Part shown: piece after piece, positions 17,095-25,717 of the stretch
Layout: each line of letters starts with the position of its first letter
How positions within the stretch are numbered: position 1 is the first letter of the stretch
NCBI GenBank assembly: GCA_000016765.1
Contig: CP000699.1
Location: 1,240,001 to 1,304,000, forward strand
Source: Rhizorhabdus wittichii RW1
GTDB taxonomy: Bacteria > Pseudomonadota > Alphaproteobacteria > Sphingomonadales > Sphingomonadaceae
Direction of reading: 5' to 3'
Length of the DNA stretch: 64,000 nt
Made by a program: the position numbers and the translations under genes
Notes under the pieces: model-generated
What the model was told of the DNA's origin: nothing
Database searches by the model: none
The model's input: the letters and a program-made list of their open reading frames with translations, nothing else

Positions 17095-20000
17095 ATGCGG
17101 AACTTCAATCTCGGCTGCGCCGCGGGCGCAATCGCTGTCGCCATCGTCGCGAGCGCTCCGGCCCTCGCCCAGGAAACCACTTCGTCGATCCAGGGCAACG
17201 TCACCGCGAACGGCGCGCCCGTCGCCGGTGCGACCGTCACCATCACCCATGTGCCGTCGGGCACCCGGTCGACGCTGACCACCGACGGCTCGGGCAGCTT
17301 CAACGCCAACGGCCTGCGCATCGGCGGCCCCTTCACCGTCGTCGTCAACGCGCCGGGCTATCCGACCTCGCAGGTCACCGACATCCACACCGTGATCGGC
17401 CAGCCCTATTCGCTGCCGATCGAGCTCGCCGAACAGGGCGGGCAGGAGATCATCGTCACCGCGAGCAGCATCAAGAACGCCCGCACCGTCTCGCAGGGGC
17501 CGGCGACGGTCCTCACCACCAGCGACATCGCGCAGGTCGCCACGATCAACCGCGACATCCGCGACCTGATGCGCCGCGACCCGTTCGCCCGGCTCGACGA
17601 CACCCCCTCGGGCGGCCGCGCGGTCTCCTTCGCGGGCCAGAACGCCCGCTTCAACCGCTTCACCGTCGACGGCGTGCCGATCACCGACAATTTCGGCCTC
17701 AACCCGGACGGCCTCCCCAGCCGCCGCTCGCCGATCCCGCTCGACGCGGTCGGCCAGTTCCAGACCAAGGTCGCGCCCTATGACGTCCGCGAGGGCAATT
17801 TCCAGGGCGGCGTGATCAACATCGTGCTCCGGTCAGGCACCAACGACTTCCAGGGCACCGGCTTCTACGCCTATTCGTCGGACGAGCTGAGCGGCAAGAA
17901 GACCAAGAAGGGCCCCGGCGTCCCGACCGGCAAGGTCACCCTGCCGAACTTCACCTACAAGAATTACGGCGCCGAGCTGTCGGGCCCGATCATCAAGGAC
18001 AAGCTGTTCTTCATGGTCGCCGGCGAGAGCATCCGCGCGCCGCGTCCGATCTCGGAGGGGCCCGGCGACAACAATGCCGGCACCGCGATCCCCAACCTGA
18101 CCCAGGCGATGGTCGACAACGTCGTCGACATCGCCAAGAGCCGCTACAATTACGACGCGGGCGAGGTGCTCAACACCAACGGCGACAAGGACGACCGCCT
18201 GGTCGCCAAGCTCGACGCCAACCTGTCGGAAACGCAGCGCCTCTCGCTGACCTACGCCTATGCGAAGGATCAGATCTACCTGACGAACAACGTCAACACC
18301 GGCACCTCGGCCCCCGGCCTCGGCCTCTCGTCGAACGCCTATGTCCAGGGCAACAAGCTGCACACCGGCGTGCTCCAGCTCAACTCCGACTGGTCGGACG
18401 ACTTCTCGACCGAGGCGCGCGGCTTCTACAAGAAATATGTCCGCCTGCAGGACCCGCTGATGGGCCGCGGCTTCGCCCAGTTCCGGGTCTGCACCGCGCC
18501 GACCTCCGACCGCGGCTCGGGCACGCCGACCAGCAACACCGAGGCGACGAGTTGCCCGTCGGGCGTGCCGATCGTGTCGATCGGCCCGGACAATTCGCGC
18601 CAGACCAACGCGCTCAACACCGAGACCTTCGGCGGCTCGTTCCAGGCGCGCCTGACCCGGGGCGACCATGACATCCGCGCCTTCACCGAATATTCGCATG
18701 TGAAGGTGTTCAACGCCTTCCTGCAGAACACGGCCGGCAACTATTATTTCGACTCGATCGCCGACTTCCAGGCCGGCAACGCGCAGAGCCTGCAATATCA
18801 GAACGCGATCCCGTCGCTCGATCCCGACGACGCGGCCGCCAAGTTCAGCTACCAGACCTACACCTTCGGCCTCCAGGACACCTGGCGTCCCGATCCGACC
18901 TTCACCCTGTCCTACGGCCTGCGCTACGACCTGTACGGCGGCGAGAGCCGGCCGGCGTTCAACCCGAACTTCCTAAACCGCTACGGCTTCAACAACATCT
19001 CCTACCTCAACGGCCGCGGCCTGCTGCAGCCGCGCCTCGGCTTCGACTGGAAGCCCACCTCGCGCCTCGCGGTGCGCGGCGGCGGCGGCATCTTCGGCGG
19101 CGGCGCGCCCGACGTCTATGTGTCGAACAGCTTCTCGAACACCGGCATCCTGACCAACACCCAGACGATCCGGATGAACAACGACGGCAGCTTCAACGTG
19201 CCGGGGCTGACCGGCGCCGGGGCGGCCACGGTCGGCGGCGCGGCGCTGGTCGGCGTCGACGGCACCGTGATCCGCGACGCGGTGAACCAGTATATCGCCA
19301 ACGGCTCGATCATCGCGGCCTCGACCACCAACGCGCTGGATCCGAACTTCAAGATCCCGTCGCAGTGGCGCGCCACCATGTCGTTCGACTATCGCGCGAA
19401 CCTCGGCTTCCTCGGCGACGACTGGCAGTTCGGCCTCGACCTGCTCTACTCGAAGGTCCGCAACCAGGTGTTCTTCACCGACATCCGCTCGGTGCCGATC
19501 GCCGGATCGCTGACCCCCGACGGCCGCCAGCGCTATACCGGCCTGCTCGGCTTCAACGACAGCAATGCCGATTATTTCCTGACCAACACCAAGAAGGGCC
19601 GCAGCTACATCGCCGTCGCCCGCCTGGACAAGGCGTGGGATTTCGGCCTGTCGGCCGGCATCCGCTTCACCTATCAGGACATCAAGGACCAGGCGCCGGC
19701 GACCTCGTCGACCGCGTCGTCCAACTATGGCAACGGCGCCTTCCTGGACGCCAACGGCGCCGCCTACGGCATCTCGAACGACCAGGTGAAGTACAATATC
19801 AAGTACAACCTGTCGTTCGAGCGTGAGTTCTTCGGCGACAACAAGACGACGATCTCGCTGTTCGGCGAGACCCGCATCGGCCGTCCGTACAGCTACACCA
19901 TGTTCGACCCGTCGTCAGGCCGCAGCCCGGTGTTCGGCACGGTCGGCAGCGGTTCGCGCTACCTGCTCTACGTGCCGAAGATCGGCGGCGATCCGCTGGT

Positions 20001-20445
20001 CTCCTACGACTCGGATGCCACCCAGGCGGCGTTCGAGAACTTCGTCCGGACCTCGGGCCTGGAGAAATATCAGGGCAAGATCGCGCCGCGCAACAAGTTC
20101 AACTCCAAGTGGTTCACCCGCTTCGACCTGCACCTGTCGCAGGAGGTGCCGACGGGCCTGGGCGACTCGAAGGTGACCTTCTTCGCGGACATCGAGAACT
20201 TCACCAACCTGATCAACAAGAAGTGGGGCCAGATCCGCGAATACGCCTTCCCCTACACCTCCGCGCCGATCCGCGTCGCCTGCCTCACCACGGCCGGCAA
20301 CGCCAACGGCAAGGGGACCAAGGCGACCAACTCGTCGCAGACCTGCGCCCAGTATCAATATTCGCAGTTCACTCAGCCGACCGACACGATCTATTCGAGC
20401 CAGTCGCTCTATGCGATCCGCGTCGGCGTGCGCTTCTCCTTCTGA
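17095..20445 (+). CDS. Oar-like TonB-dependent outer-membrane receptor
   Basis: A 1116-residue outer-membrane protein. A signal peptide (MRNFNLGCAAGAIAVAIVASAPALAQ) is followed by a carboxypeptidase-regulatory-like beta-sandwich (about 27-105, SIQGNVTANGAPVAGATVTITH), a plug domain (QEIIVTASSIKNA...GRAVSFAGQNARFNRFTVDGVPITDNFG) and a long beta-barrel rich in aromatic/Gly strands, ending in YAIRVGVRFSF with the terminal Phe needed for BAM recognition. This is the Oar (OmpA-related) subtype. AAGGGG precedes the ATG. The substrate is unknown; no transport partners are adjacent. A hairpin terminator follows. Confidence 0.93.
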   Translation: MRNFNLGCAAGAIAVAIVASAPALAQETTSSIQGNVTANGAPVAGATVTITHVPSGTRSTLTTDGSGSFNANGLRIGGPFTVVVNAPGYPTSQVTDIHTVIGQPYSLPIELAEQGGQEIIVTASSIKNARTVSQGPATVLTTSDIAQVATINRDIRDLMRRDPFARLDDTPSGGRAVSFAGQNARFNRFTVDGVPITDNFGLNPDGLPSRRSPIPLDAVGQFQTKVAPYDVREGNFQGGVINIVLRSGTNDFQGTGFYAYSSDELSGKKTKKGPGVPTGKVTLPNFTYKNYGAELSGPIIKDKLFFMVAGESIRAPRPISEGPGDNNAGTAIPNLTQAMVDNVVDIAKSRYNYDAGEVLNTNGDKDDRLVAKLDANLSETQRLSLTYAYAKDQIYLTNNVNTGTSAPGLGLSSNAYVQGNKLHTGVLQLNSDWSDDFSTEARGFYKKYVRLQDPLMGRGFAQFRVCTAPTSDRGSGTPTSNTEATSCPSGVPIVSIGPDNSRQTNALNTETFGGSFQARLTRGDHDIRAFTEYSHVKVFNAFLQNTAGNYYFDSIADFQAGNAQSLQYQNAIPSLDPDDAAAKFSYQTYTFGLQDTWRPDPTFTLSYGLRYDLYGGESRPAFNPNFLNRYGFNNISYLNGRGLLQPRLGFDWKPTSRLAVRGGGGIFGGGAPDVYVSNSFSNTGILTNTQTIRMNNDGSFNVPGLTGAGAATVGGAALVGVDGTVIRDAVNQYIANGSIIAASTTNALDPNFKIPSQWRATMSFDYRANLGFLGDDWQFGLDLLYSKVRNQVFFTDIRSVPIAGSLTPDGRQRYTGLLGFNDSNADYFLTNTKKGRSYIAVARLDKAWDFGLSAGIRFTYQDIKDQAPATSSTASSNYGNGAFLDANGAAYGISNDQVKYNIKYNLSFEREFFGDNKTTISLFGETRIGRPYSYTMFDPSSGRSPVFGTVGSGSRYLLYVPKIGGDPLVSYDSDATQAAFENFVRTSGLEKYQGKIAPRNKFNSKWFTRFDLHLSQEVPTGLGDSKVTFFADIENFTNLINKKWGQIREYAFPYTSAPIRVACLTTAGNANGKGTKATNSSQTCAQYQYSQFTQPTDTIYSSQSLYAIRVGVRFSF

Positions 20446-20468
20446 TCCGAAGGACCGCACCGGAAAAT

Positions 20469-20500
20469 GGGGGCTCCGCCACGGCGGGGCCCCTTTTTCG
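20469..20500 (+). terminator. Rho-independent terminator after the receptor gene
   Basis: GGGGCTCCGCC pairs with GGCGGGGCCCC across a 2-base gap (one G-T pair), followed by TTTTTC. It lies about 25 bases after the receptor stop. Confidence 0.8.
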
Positions 20501-20570
20501 TTCCGGAACCTCCTGTTCCGGGTTGTTTCGGGACTGGCCAGCCGCCCCGATTTGCGCCACCTAGGCGGCG

Positions 20571-21512
20571 ATGGGTCTGGTAAGGTCGTTCGCTGCATTC
20601 TGTCTGTCGCTGATCGGCGCCACCGCCGCCCATGCGGCATCGCCGATCACCCTGTGCGAGGGGGTGTGGCTCGACGCCACGCGCGGCCGGCCGGTGCCGG
20701 TGCGGATCCGCATGCCGGCCGGGCGGGAGAAGGTCGGCGTCATCCTGTTCAGCCACGGCCTCGGCGGCTCGCTCGACGCGGGGACGATCTGGGCGCATGC
20801 CTGGGCGGAGGGCGGCTTCGCGGTCGTCAACATCCAGCATGAGGGCAGCGACAGCGCGATCTTCGGCAAGCCGGGCTTCAAGTCGGCGCTCAACGGCGAG
20901 CAGCTCGCCGCCCGCGCGCGCGATATCCAGTTCGTGATCGGCGAGCTCGGCCGGCGCCTGCTCGAAGGGCCGTGCGACCTCCAGCGGATCGACCTCAACC
21001 GGATCGGCGTCGCCGGCCACAGCTTCGGCGCCCAGACCATCCAGGCAATCGCGGGGCAGAGCTTCCCGGTCAAGATCGAGCCGCCGCTGAGCGATCCCAG
21101 GGTGCGGGCGGCGGTCGGCCTCAGCCCCTCGCCCCCGCTCACCGGATCGCCCGAGAGCGCCTTCGCGACGATCCGCATCCCGTTCCTGTCGATCACCGGC
21201 ACCGCCGACGCGGTGCCCTTCGTCACGCCGATCACCGCGCTCCAGCGGCAGCAGCCCTTCCGGCTGATGCCGCCGGGCGAGAAATATCTGCTGGTGCTGA
21301 AGGACGGCACCCACGAGATGTTCGCGGGCCAGCTGTTCCGCACCACGCTGAACGGCGAACCGACCCCGCACATCCGCAACACGGTGATCGCGACGACGCT
21401 GGCCTTCTGGTACGCGACGCTCGGCCATGACAAGCGGGCGCTGCAATGGCTGCAGAGCCCGACCGGCCTGCGCGCCGGCCTGCCACCCGGCGACGTCTTC
21501 GAGAGCAAATAG
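20571..21512 (+). CDS. Exported alpha/beta hydrolase (PAF-acetylhydrolase/dienelactone-hydrolase-like)
   Basis: A 313-residue protein with a signal peptide (MGLVRSFAAFCLSLIGATAAHA). The hydrolase core has ILFSHGLGGS (oxyanion), VAGHSFGAQT (nucleophile Ser in GHSFG), SITGTADAVPF (acid) and LKDGTHEMFAG (His). The sequence style is close to platelet-activating-factor-acetylhydrolase and chlorophyllase-like esterases. The substrate is unknown. It starts 125 bases after the receptor gene, beyond the terminator, so it has its own promoter. Confidence 0.88.
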   Translation: MGLVRSFAAFCLSLIGATAAHAASPITLCEGVWLDATRGRPVPVRIRMPAGREKVGVILFSHGLGGSLDAGTIWAHAWAEGGFAVVNIQHEGSDSAIFGKPGFKSALNGEQLAARARDIQFVIGELGRRLLEGPCDLQRIDLNRIGVAGHSFGAQTIQAIAGQSFPVKIEPPLSDPRVRAAVGLSPSPPLTGSPESAFATIRIPFLSITGTADAVPFVTPITALQRQQPFRLMPPGEKYLLVLKDGTHEMFAGQLFRTTLNGEPTPHIRNTVIATTLAFWYATLGHDKRALQWLQSPTGLRAGLPPGDVFESK

Positions 21513-21526
21513 GGATCGCGCGCGCC

Positions 21527-21958
21527 ATGGCCCGAGCGGATCAGACCGACATCGCCCTGCGGATCGTCATCGAGCGGCCGGTGATCGGCGTGCTCCACAG
21601 CCTGCAAGGCAAGGACGACCTTCCGCTGGACCCGAAAAGCTCGTTCGGCGGCGAAGCCCTGGTCTTCGACGTCCCGATCCGCGTGGCCCCCGGCCCCAAA
21701 TTCTTCGGGGAGCAGGTGCGCCGCGAAGGTCCGGTCCGGCGGTTCGTCTATATCCGGGTGGGCCAGCTGGCCGGCGATCCGGCGTCTCCCTGGTCGCGCC
21801 GGATCAAGATCGACATCCACGACATCGGGGATGCGCTGCTGGATCGTGCGATGCAGGGCGATGCCGTGATCGAAACGACGATCGACGGAACCGGCGCGGA
21901 CGGTACGCCGGCCTGCGCCACGGTGCGGCCCATGGCCCGGCGCATCGCTCCGCGCTGA
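21527..21958 (+). CDS. DUF5990 family protein
   Basis: A 143-residue protein that matches my memory of the DUF5990 family along most of its length: LRIVIERPVIGVLHSLQGK, SSFGGEALVFDVPIRV, PGPKFFGEQVRREGPVRRFVYIRVGQLAGDPASPWSRRIKIDIHDI and a GTGADGTPACATVRP tail. There is no signal peptide. It starts 14 bases after the hydrolase stop, so co-transcription is likely. The function of the family is not known to me. Confidence 0.85.
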   Translation: MARADQTDIALRIVIERPVIGVLHSLQGKDDLPLDPKSSFGGEALVFDVPIRVAPGPKFFGEQVRREGPVRRFVYIRVGQLAGDPASPWSRRIKIDIHDIGDALLDRAMQGDAVIETTIDGTGADGTPACATVRPMARRIAPR

Positions 21959-22037
21959 GACGGGGGCATTCCCTGGAACGTCGCGCCTTGAATATGGCCC
22001 GCTCCGCCTGAGGAGCCACTGAGCTTGGCGAAGTGGC

Positions 22038-22095
22038 GTCTCGAAGGCCCTTCGAGACGGGCTTCGACTTCGCTCAGCCCTCCTCAGGGTGAGCG
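22038..22095. repeat. Dispersed palindromic repeat element
   Basis: GTCTCGAAGG and CCTTCGAGAC form a perfect stem with a one-base centre (22038-22058). A second imperfect palindromic stretch follows (GGGCTTCGACTTCGCTCAGCCC, then CCTCAGGGTGAGCGG). It sits in the 168-base gap between convergent genes and resembles short extragenic repeats common in sphingomonad genomes. Confidence 0.6.
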
Positions 22096-22126
22096 GATAG
22101 GGCGGCCGCGATGCTCTAGGAATCGC

Positions 22127-25100
22127 TCAATGGAAATCGCGCGACTTCGGCAGGATGCGGACGTTGCGCGGGTGGCTGCCGCGCGGGACATGGTCGCGGG
22201 GTGGCTGGGGATGCTCGAACACGTCGGCGGGCAGCAACTCGATCGTCGCGCGGTGATCCTCCGACAGCCGGTCGAGCTCGGCGGTGCGGTCGTCGACGAT
22301 CGCGCCCATCAGGTGGACGACGCCTTCAGGGCTCTTCTGGATCTCGCCCTCCACCACCATCAGTCGCGACGCCATCACCTGCCGGCGCTGCACCTCGAAG
22401 GTCCGCGCCCAGAGCAGGACGTTGGTGATCCCGGTCTCGTCCTCCAGGGTGATGAAGATCGCCTTGCCCTCGCCCGGCCGCTGGCGGACCAGCACCACCC
22501 CCGCCACCTTGGCGCGGCGGCCGTTCTTCGCCTGGGCGACCTCGGCGCAGCTCAGCACGCCCTCGCGGCGGAAGACGTCGCGCAGGAACTGCATCGGATG
22601 GCCTTTGAGCGACAGCCGGGTCATCTGGTAATCGGCGGCGACATGCTCGGACAGCGGCATCGCCGGCAGCATCGCATCGGGCTCCTCGCCCAGTTCGCGC
22701 GCCTTGGCCGCGGCGAACAGCGGCAGTTCACCGTCGGGGGTGCGGCGCGCCTCCCACAGGGCCGCGCGCCGGTCGAGCCCGAGCGAGCGGAAGGCGTCGG
22801 CGTCGGCGAGCAGGCGTAGCGCGCGGCGCGGCAGCTTCGCCCGGCGGGCCAGCTCCTCGATACTGGCGAAAGCCCCTTGCCCCCGCACCTTGGCGATCTC
22901 GTCGGCCCAGGCCTGGCGGAAGCCCTCGACCTGGCGCAGCCCGATCCGCAGCGCGAGCCGGCCGGGCGGCCCTTCGAGGCTGTTGTCCCAGCCGCTGCGG
23001 TTGACGTCGGCCGCGCGCACCTCGACCCCATGCTCGCGCGCGTCGCGGACGATCTGCGCCGGGGCGTAGAAGCCCATCGGCTGCGAATTGAGCAGCGCGC
23101 AGGCGAACACCGCCGGATAACGGCACTTGATGTAGGAGGAAGCATAGACGAGCAGCGCGAAGGACTGGGCATGGCTTTCGGGAAAGCCGTAGCTGCCGAA
23201 ACCCTTGATCTGGGCGAAGCAGCGCTCGGCGAAGTCGCGCGGATAGCCGCGCGCGACCATCCCCTCGACCATCTTGCCCTCGAACTCCGGCATGGTGCCG
23301 ACATGGCGGAAGGTCGCCATCGCGCGGCGGAGCTGGTTGGCCTCGCCATCGGTGAATTTGGCGGCGACGATCGCCAGCTTCATCGCCTGTTCCTGGAACA
23401 GCGGGACGCCGAGGGTCTTGCTGAGCACGTCTTCGAGCTCGGGCGCGCCGTCCGGTCCCTTCGGCCCCGGATAGTCGATGACGAGCCTCCCCTCGCGCTC
23501 CTCCTTGCGGCGCTTGAGATAGGGATGGACCATGCCGCCCTGGATCGGCCCCGGCCGGACGATCGCGACCTGCACGACGAGATCGTAGAGCGTTCGCGGC
23601 CGCAGCCGCGGCAGCATGTTGATCTGGGCGCGGCTCTCGACCTGGAAGACGCCGATGCTGTCGCCCTTGCACAGCATGTCGTAGACCTCTTTCCGCTCCT
23701 TCGGGATCGTCGCGAGCGTATATTCGGTGCCGGTGTGCGCCTGGATCAGCGCGAACGCCTTGCGGATGCAGGTCAGCATGCCGAGCGCCAGCACGTCGAC
23801 CTTCATCAGCCCGAGCGCGTCGATGTCGTCCTTGTCCCATTCGATGAAGGTGCGGTCGTCCATCGCGGCATTGTGGATCGGCACCGTCTCGTCGAGCCGG
23901 TCCTCGGTCAGCACGAAGCCGCCGACATGCTGCGACAGATGGCGCGGGAAGGTCAGCAGCTGCTCGACGAGCATGTTGAGCCGGGCGATCTCGACATTGC
24001 CGGGGTCGAAGCCGGTCTCGTGGAAGCGCTTGCCCTCCATCGTCGCGGCATAGCTGCCCCAGATGGTCGAGGTCAGTTTCGCCGCGACGTCCTCGCTGAG
24101 GCCCAGCACCTTGGCGATCTCGCGCACCGCGCTGCGTGGGCGGTAGTGGATGACGGTGGCGGCGATGCCGGCGCGGTGGCGGCCATAGCGCGCATAGACA
24201 TGCTGCATCACCTCCTCGCGCCGCTCATGCTCGAAATCGACGTCGATGTCGGGCGGCTCGTTGCGGTCCTCCGAGATGAAGCGCGAGAAGAGCAGCTTGT
24301 TATGGACCGGATCGACCTCGGTGATGCCGAGGACGTAGCAGATCACCGAATTGGCCGCCGATCCCCGTCCCTGGCAGAGGATCTTCTCGCCGCGCGCGAA
24401 GGCGACCACGTCATGGACGGTCAGGAAATAATAGGCATAGCGCGCGTCGCGGACGAGCTTCAGCTCGGTCTCGACCAGGTCGAGCACCTTCTGTTCGGGG
24501 TTCGGGCCGTAGCGCCAGGCTATGCCCTTCTCGACCAGATGCTCGAGCCAGCCCTGCGGGGTCCAGCCTTCGGGAACGGGCTCGTGCGGATATTCATATT
24601 TCAATTGCTTGAGGTCGAAATCGATCCGATCGAGCAGCGCGACGCCTGCGGCGACGGCCTGCGGATGATCGACGAACAGCCGCGCCATCTCATGACCGGG
24701 CTTGAGGTGCCGTTCGCCATTGGCGGCCAGCCGCGTCCCCGCCTCGTCGAGCGTGAGGCCGAGGCGGATGCAGGTGACGACATCGTGGAGCGGCCGCTGG
24801 CCGGGCGTGGCGTAGAGCGCGTCGTTGGTGGCGAGGAGCGGGACGCCGACCTCCTTCGCCAGCCGCGCATAGGTGGCGATCCGCCGCCGGTCGCGTCCCG
24901 AATAGGGCATGGACAAGCCCAGCCAGACCCGATCGGGCGCGGCGCGCTTGAGGATGGAAAGCGCCCTCCTCACCGCGTCATCCCAGCGAAGGCTGGGATC
25001 CATGTCTGTCCTCTCGCACGATGCCGCCGGGGACGGATCGTCCTCCACCCGAACCCCATCGACCGTGACGAGAGACATGGGCCCCAGCCTTCGCTGGGGC

Positions 25101-25717
25101 GACGGTGGAAAGATTTCCTCCCTTTTCTCTCCGTCATTCTCGCGAAAGCGGGAATCCACGGTCACGGAGCGCTCCGGTTCCAGCGAACCGCCGTCCATGG
25201 ATTCCCGCTTTCGCGGGAATGACGGCATGGAGCCATCCCATGTCGGATGCGGCCGCGCGCCTTCCTCGCCCAGCACCAGCCCCTCGCCGCCCGGAATCAC
25301 GATCAGCAGCAGGTCGTCGAGATGGCCGAGCAGGTCGTCGAGGAAGAGGATGCAGTCGCCCTTGATCGCGCGGCGGTTGCCGGTGGTCAGCAGCCGGGTC
25401 AGCCGGCCCCAGCCGCGCCGGGTCGCGGGATAGGCGACGATGTCGGGCGTCCCGTCGACGAACACCAGCCGCGCGCCCGTCGCCAGCTTGAAGGCGAGGT
25501 CGGCATGACCTGCCTTCCTGGCCTCCTCGCGCGCCTTGCGGACCGCGTCCCACGCCCGCACCACCCCGGCGACGCTGTTGCGGTCGGCGATGCCGATGCC
25601 GGCATGGCCCGCCGCCCTCGCCGCCGCGACCATGTCCGCCGCAGCGGAGGCGCCGCGCAGGAAGCTGTAATTGGTCGCCGCGACCATTTCGGCGAAGGGG
25701 ACGGCCTCGGCGCTCAT
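22127..25717 (-). CDS. dnaE2: Error-prone DNA polymerase ImuC (DnaE2) with in-frame repeat insertion
   Basis: Catalytic subunit of the SOS mutasome, a C-family polymerase that copies damaged DNA with ImuA and ImuB. It has 1196 residues; the family is usually about 1030-1100. The PHP domain starts at FAEMVAATNYSFLRGASAAADMV. The catalytic palm contains EPPDIDVDFEHERREEV (Asp pair), then GRGSAANS, helix-hairpin-helix and OB-fold regions (KVAGVVLVRQRPGEGKAIFITLEDETG). Residues about 162-248 are foreign to the family, encoded by palindromic repeats, and keep the frame open. The ATG overlaps the imuB stop (ATGA), which fixes the start. Confidence 0.95.
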   Translation of the reverse strand: MSAEAVPFAEMVAATNYSFLRGASAAADMVAAARAAGHAGIGIADRNSVAGVVRAWDAVRKAREEARKAGHADLAFKLATGARLVFVDGTPDIVAYPATRRGWGRLTRLLTTGNRRAIKGDCILFLDDLLGHLDDLLLIVIPGGEGLVLGEEGARPHPTWDGSMPSFPRKRESMDGGSLEPERSVTVDSRFRENDGEKREEIFPPSPQRRLGPMSLVTVDGVRVEDDPSPAASCERTDMDPSLRWDDAVRRALSILKRAAPDRVWLGLSMPYSGRDRRRIATYARLAKEVGVPLLATNDALYATPGQRPLHDVVTCIRLGLTLDEAGTRLAANGERHLKPGHEMARLFVDHPQAVAAGVALLDRIDFDLKQLKYEYPHEPVPEGWTPQGWLEHLVEKGIAWRYGPNPEQKVLDLVETELKLVRDARYAYYFLTVHDVVAFARGEKILCQGRGSAANSVICYVLGITEVDPVHNKLLFSRFISEDRNEPPDIDVDFEHERREEVMQHVYARYGRHRAGIAATVIHYRPRSAVREIAKVLGLSEDVAAKLTSTIWGSYAATMEGKRFHETGFDPGNVEIARLNMLVEQLLTFPRHLSQHVGGFVLTEDRLDETVPIHNAAMDDRTFIEWDKDDIDALGLMKVDVLALGMLTCIRKAFALIQAHTGTEYTLATIPKERKEVYDMLCKGDSIGVFQVESRAQINMLPRLRPRTLYDLVVQVAIVRPGPIQGGMVHPYLKRRKEEREGRLVIDYPGPKGPDGAPELEDVLSKTLGVPLFQEQAMKLAIVAAKFTDGEANQLRRAMATFRHVGTMPEFEGKMVEGMVARGYPRDFAERCFAQIKGFGSYGFPESHAQSFALLVYASSYIKCRYPAVFACALLNSQPMGFYAPAQIVRDAREHGVEVRAADVNRSGWDNSLEGPPGRLALRIGLRQVEGFRQAWADEIAKVRGQGAFASIEELARRAKLPRRALRLLADADAFRSLGLDRRAALWEARRTPDGELPLFAAAKARELGEEPDAMLPAMPLSEHVAADYQMTRLSLKGHPMQFLRDVFRREGVLSCAEVAQAKNGRRAKVAGVVLVRQRPGEGKAIFITLEDETGITNVLLWARTFEVQRRQVMASRLMVVEGEIQKSPEGVVHLMGAIVDDRTAELDRLSEDHRATIELLPADVFEHPQPPRDHVPRGSHPRNVRILPKSRDFH
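24974..25234. repeat. Block of four REP-like palindromes inside dnaE2
   Basis: Two nested inverted pairs. The outer arm near 24975-25006 (containing CCAGCGAAGGCTGGG) is complementary to 25070-25104 (CCCAGCCTTCGCTGGGG). The arm near 25131-25160 (CGCGAAAGCGGGAATCC) is complementary to 25197-25225 (GGATTCCCGCTTTCGCGGG). The total of 261 bases is 87 codons, so the host reading frame survives, coding peptides such as SFPRKRES and DSRFREND typical of translated REP elements. Confidence 0.85.

Noticed and set aside
24974-25234. CRISPR-like array inside dnaE2
   Set aside because: The repeats are two different inverted pairs, not regularly spaced direct repeats with unique spacers, and no cas genes are nearby.
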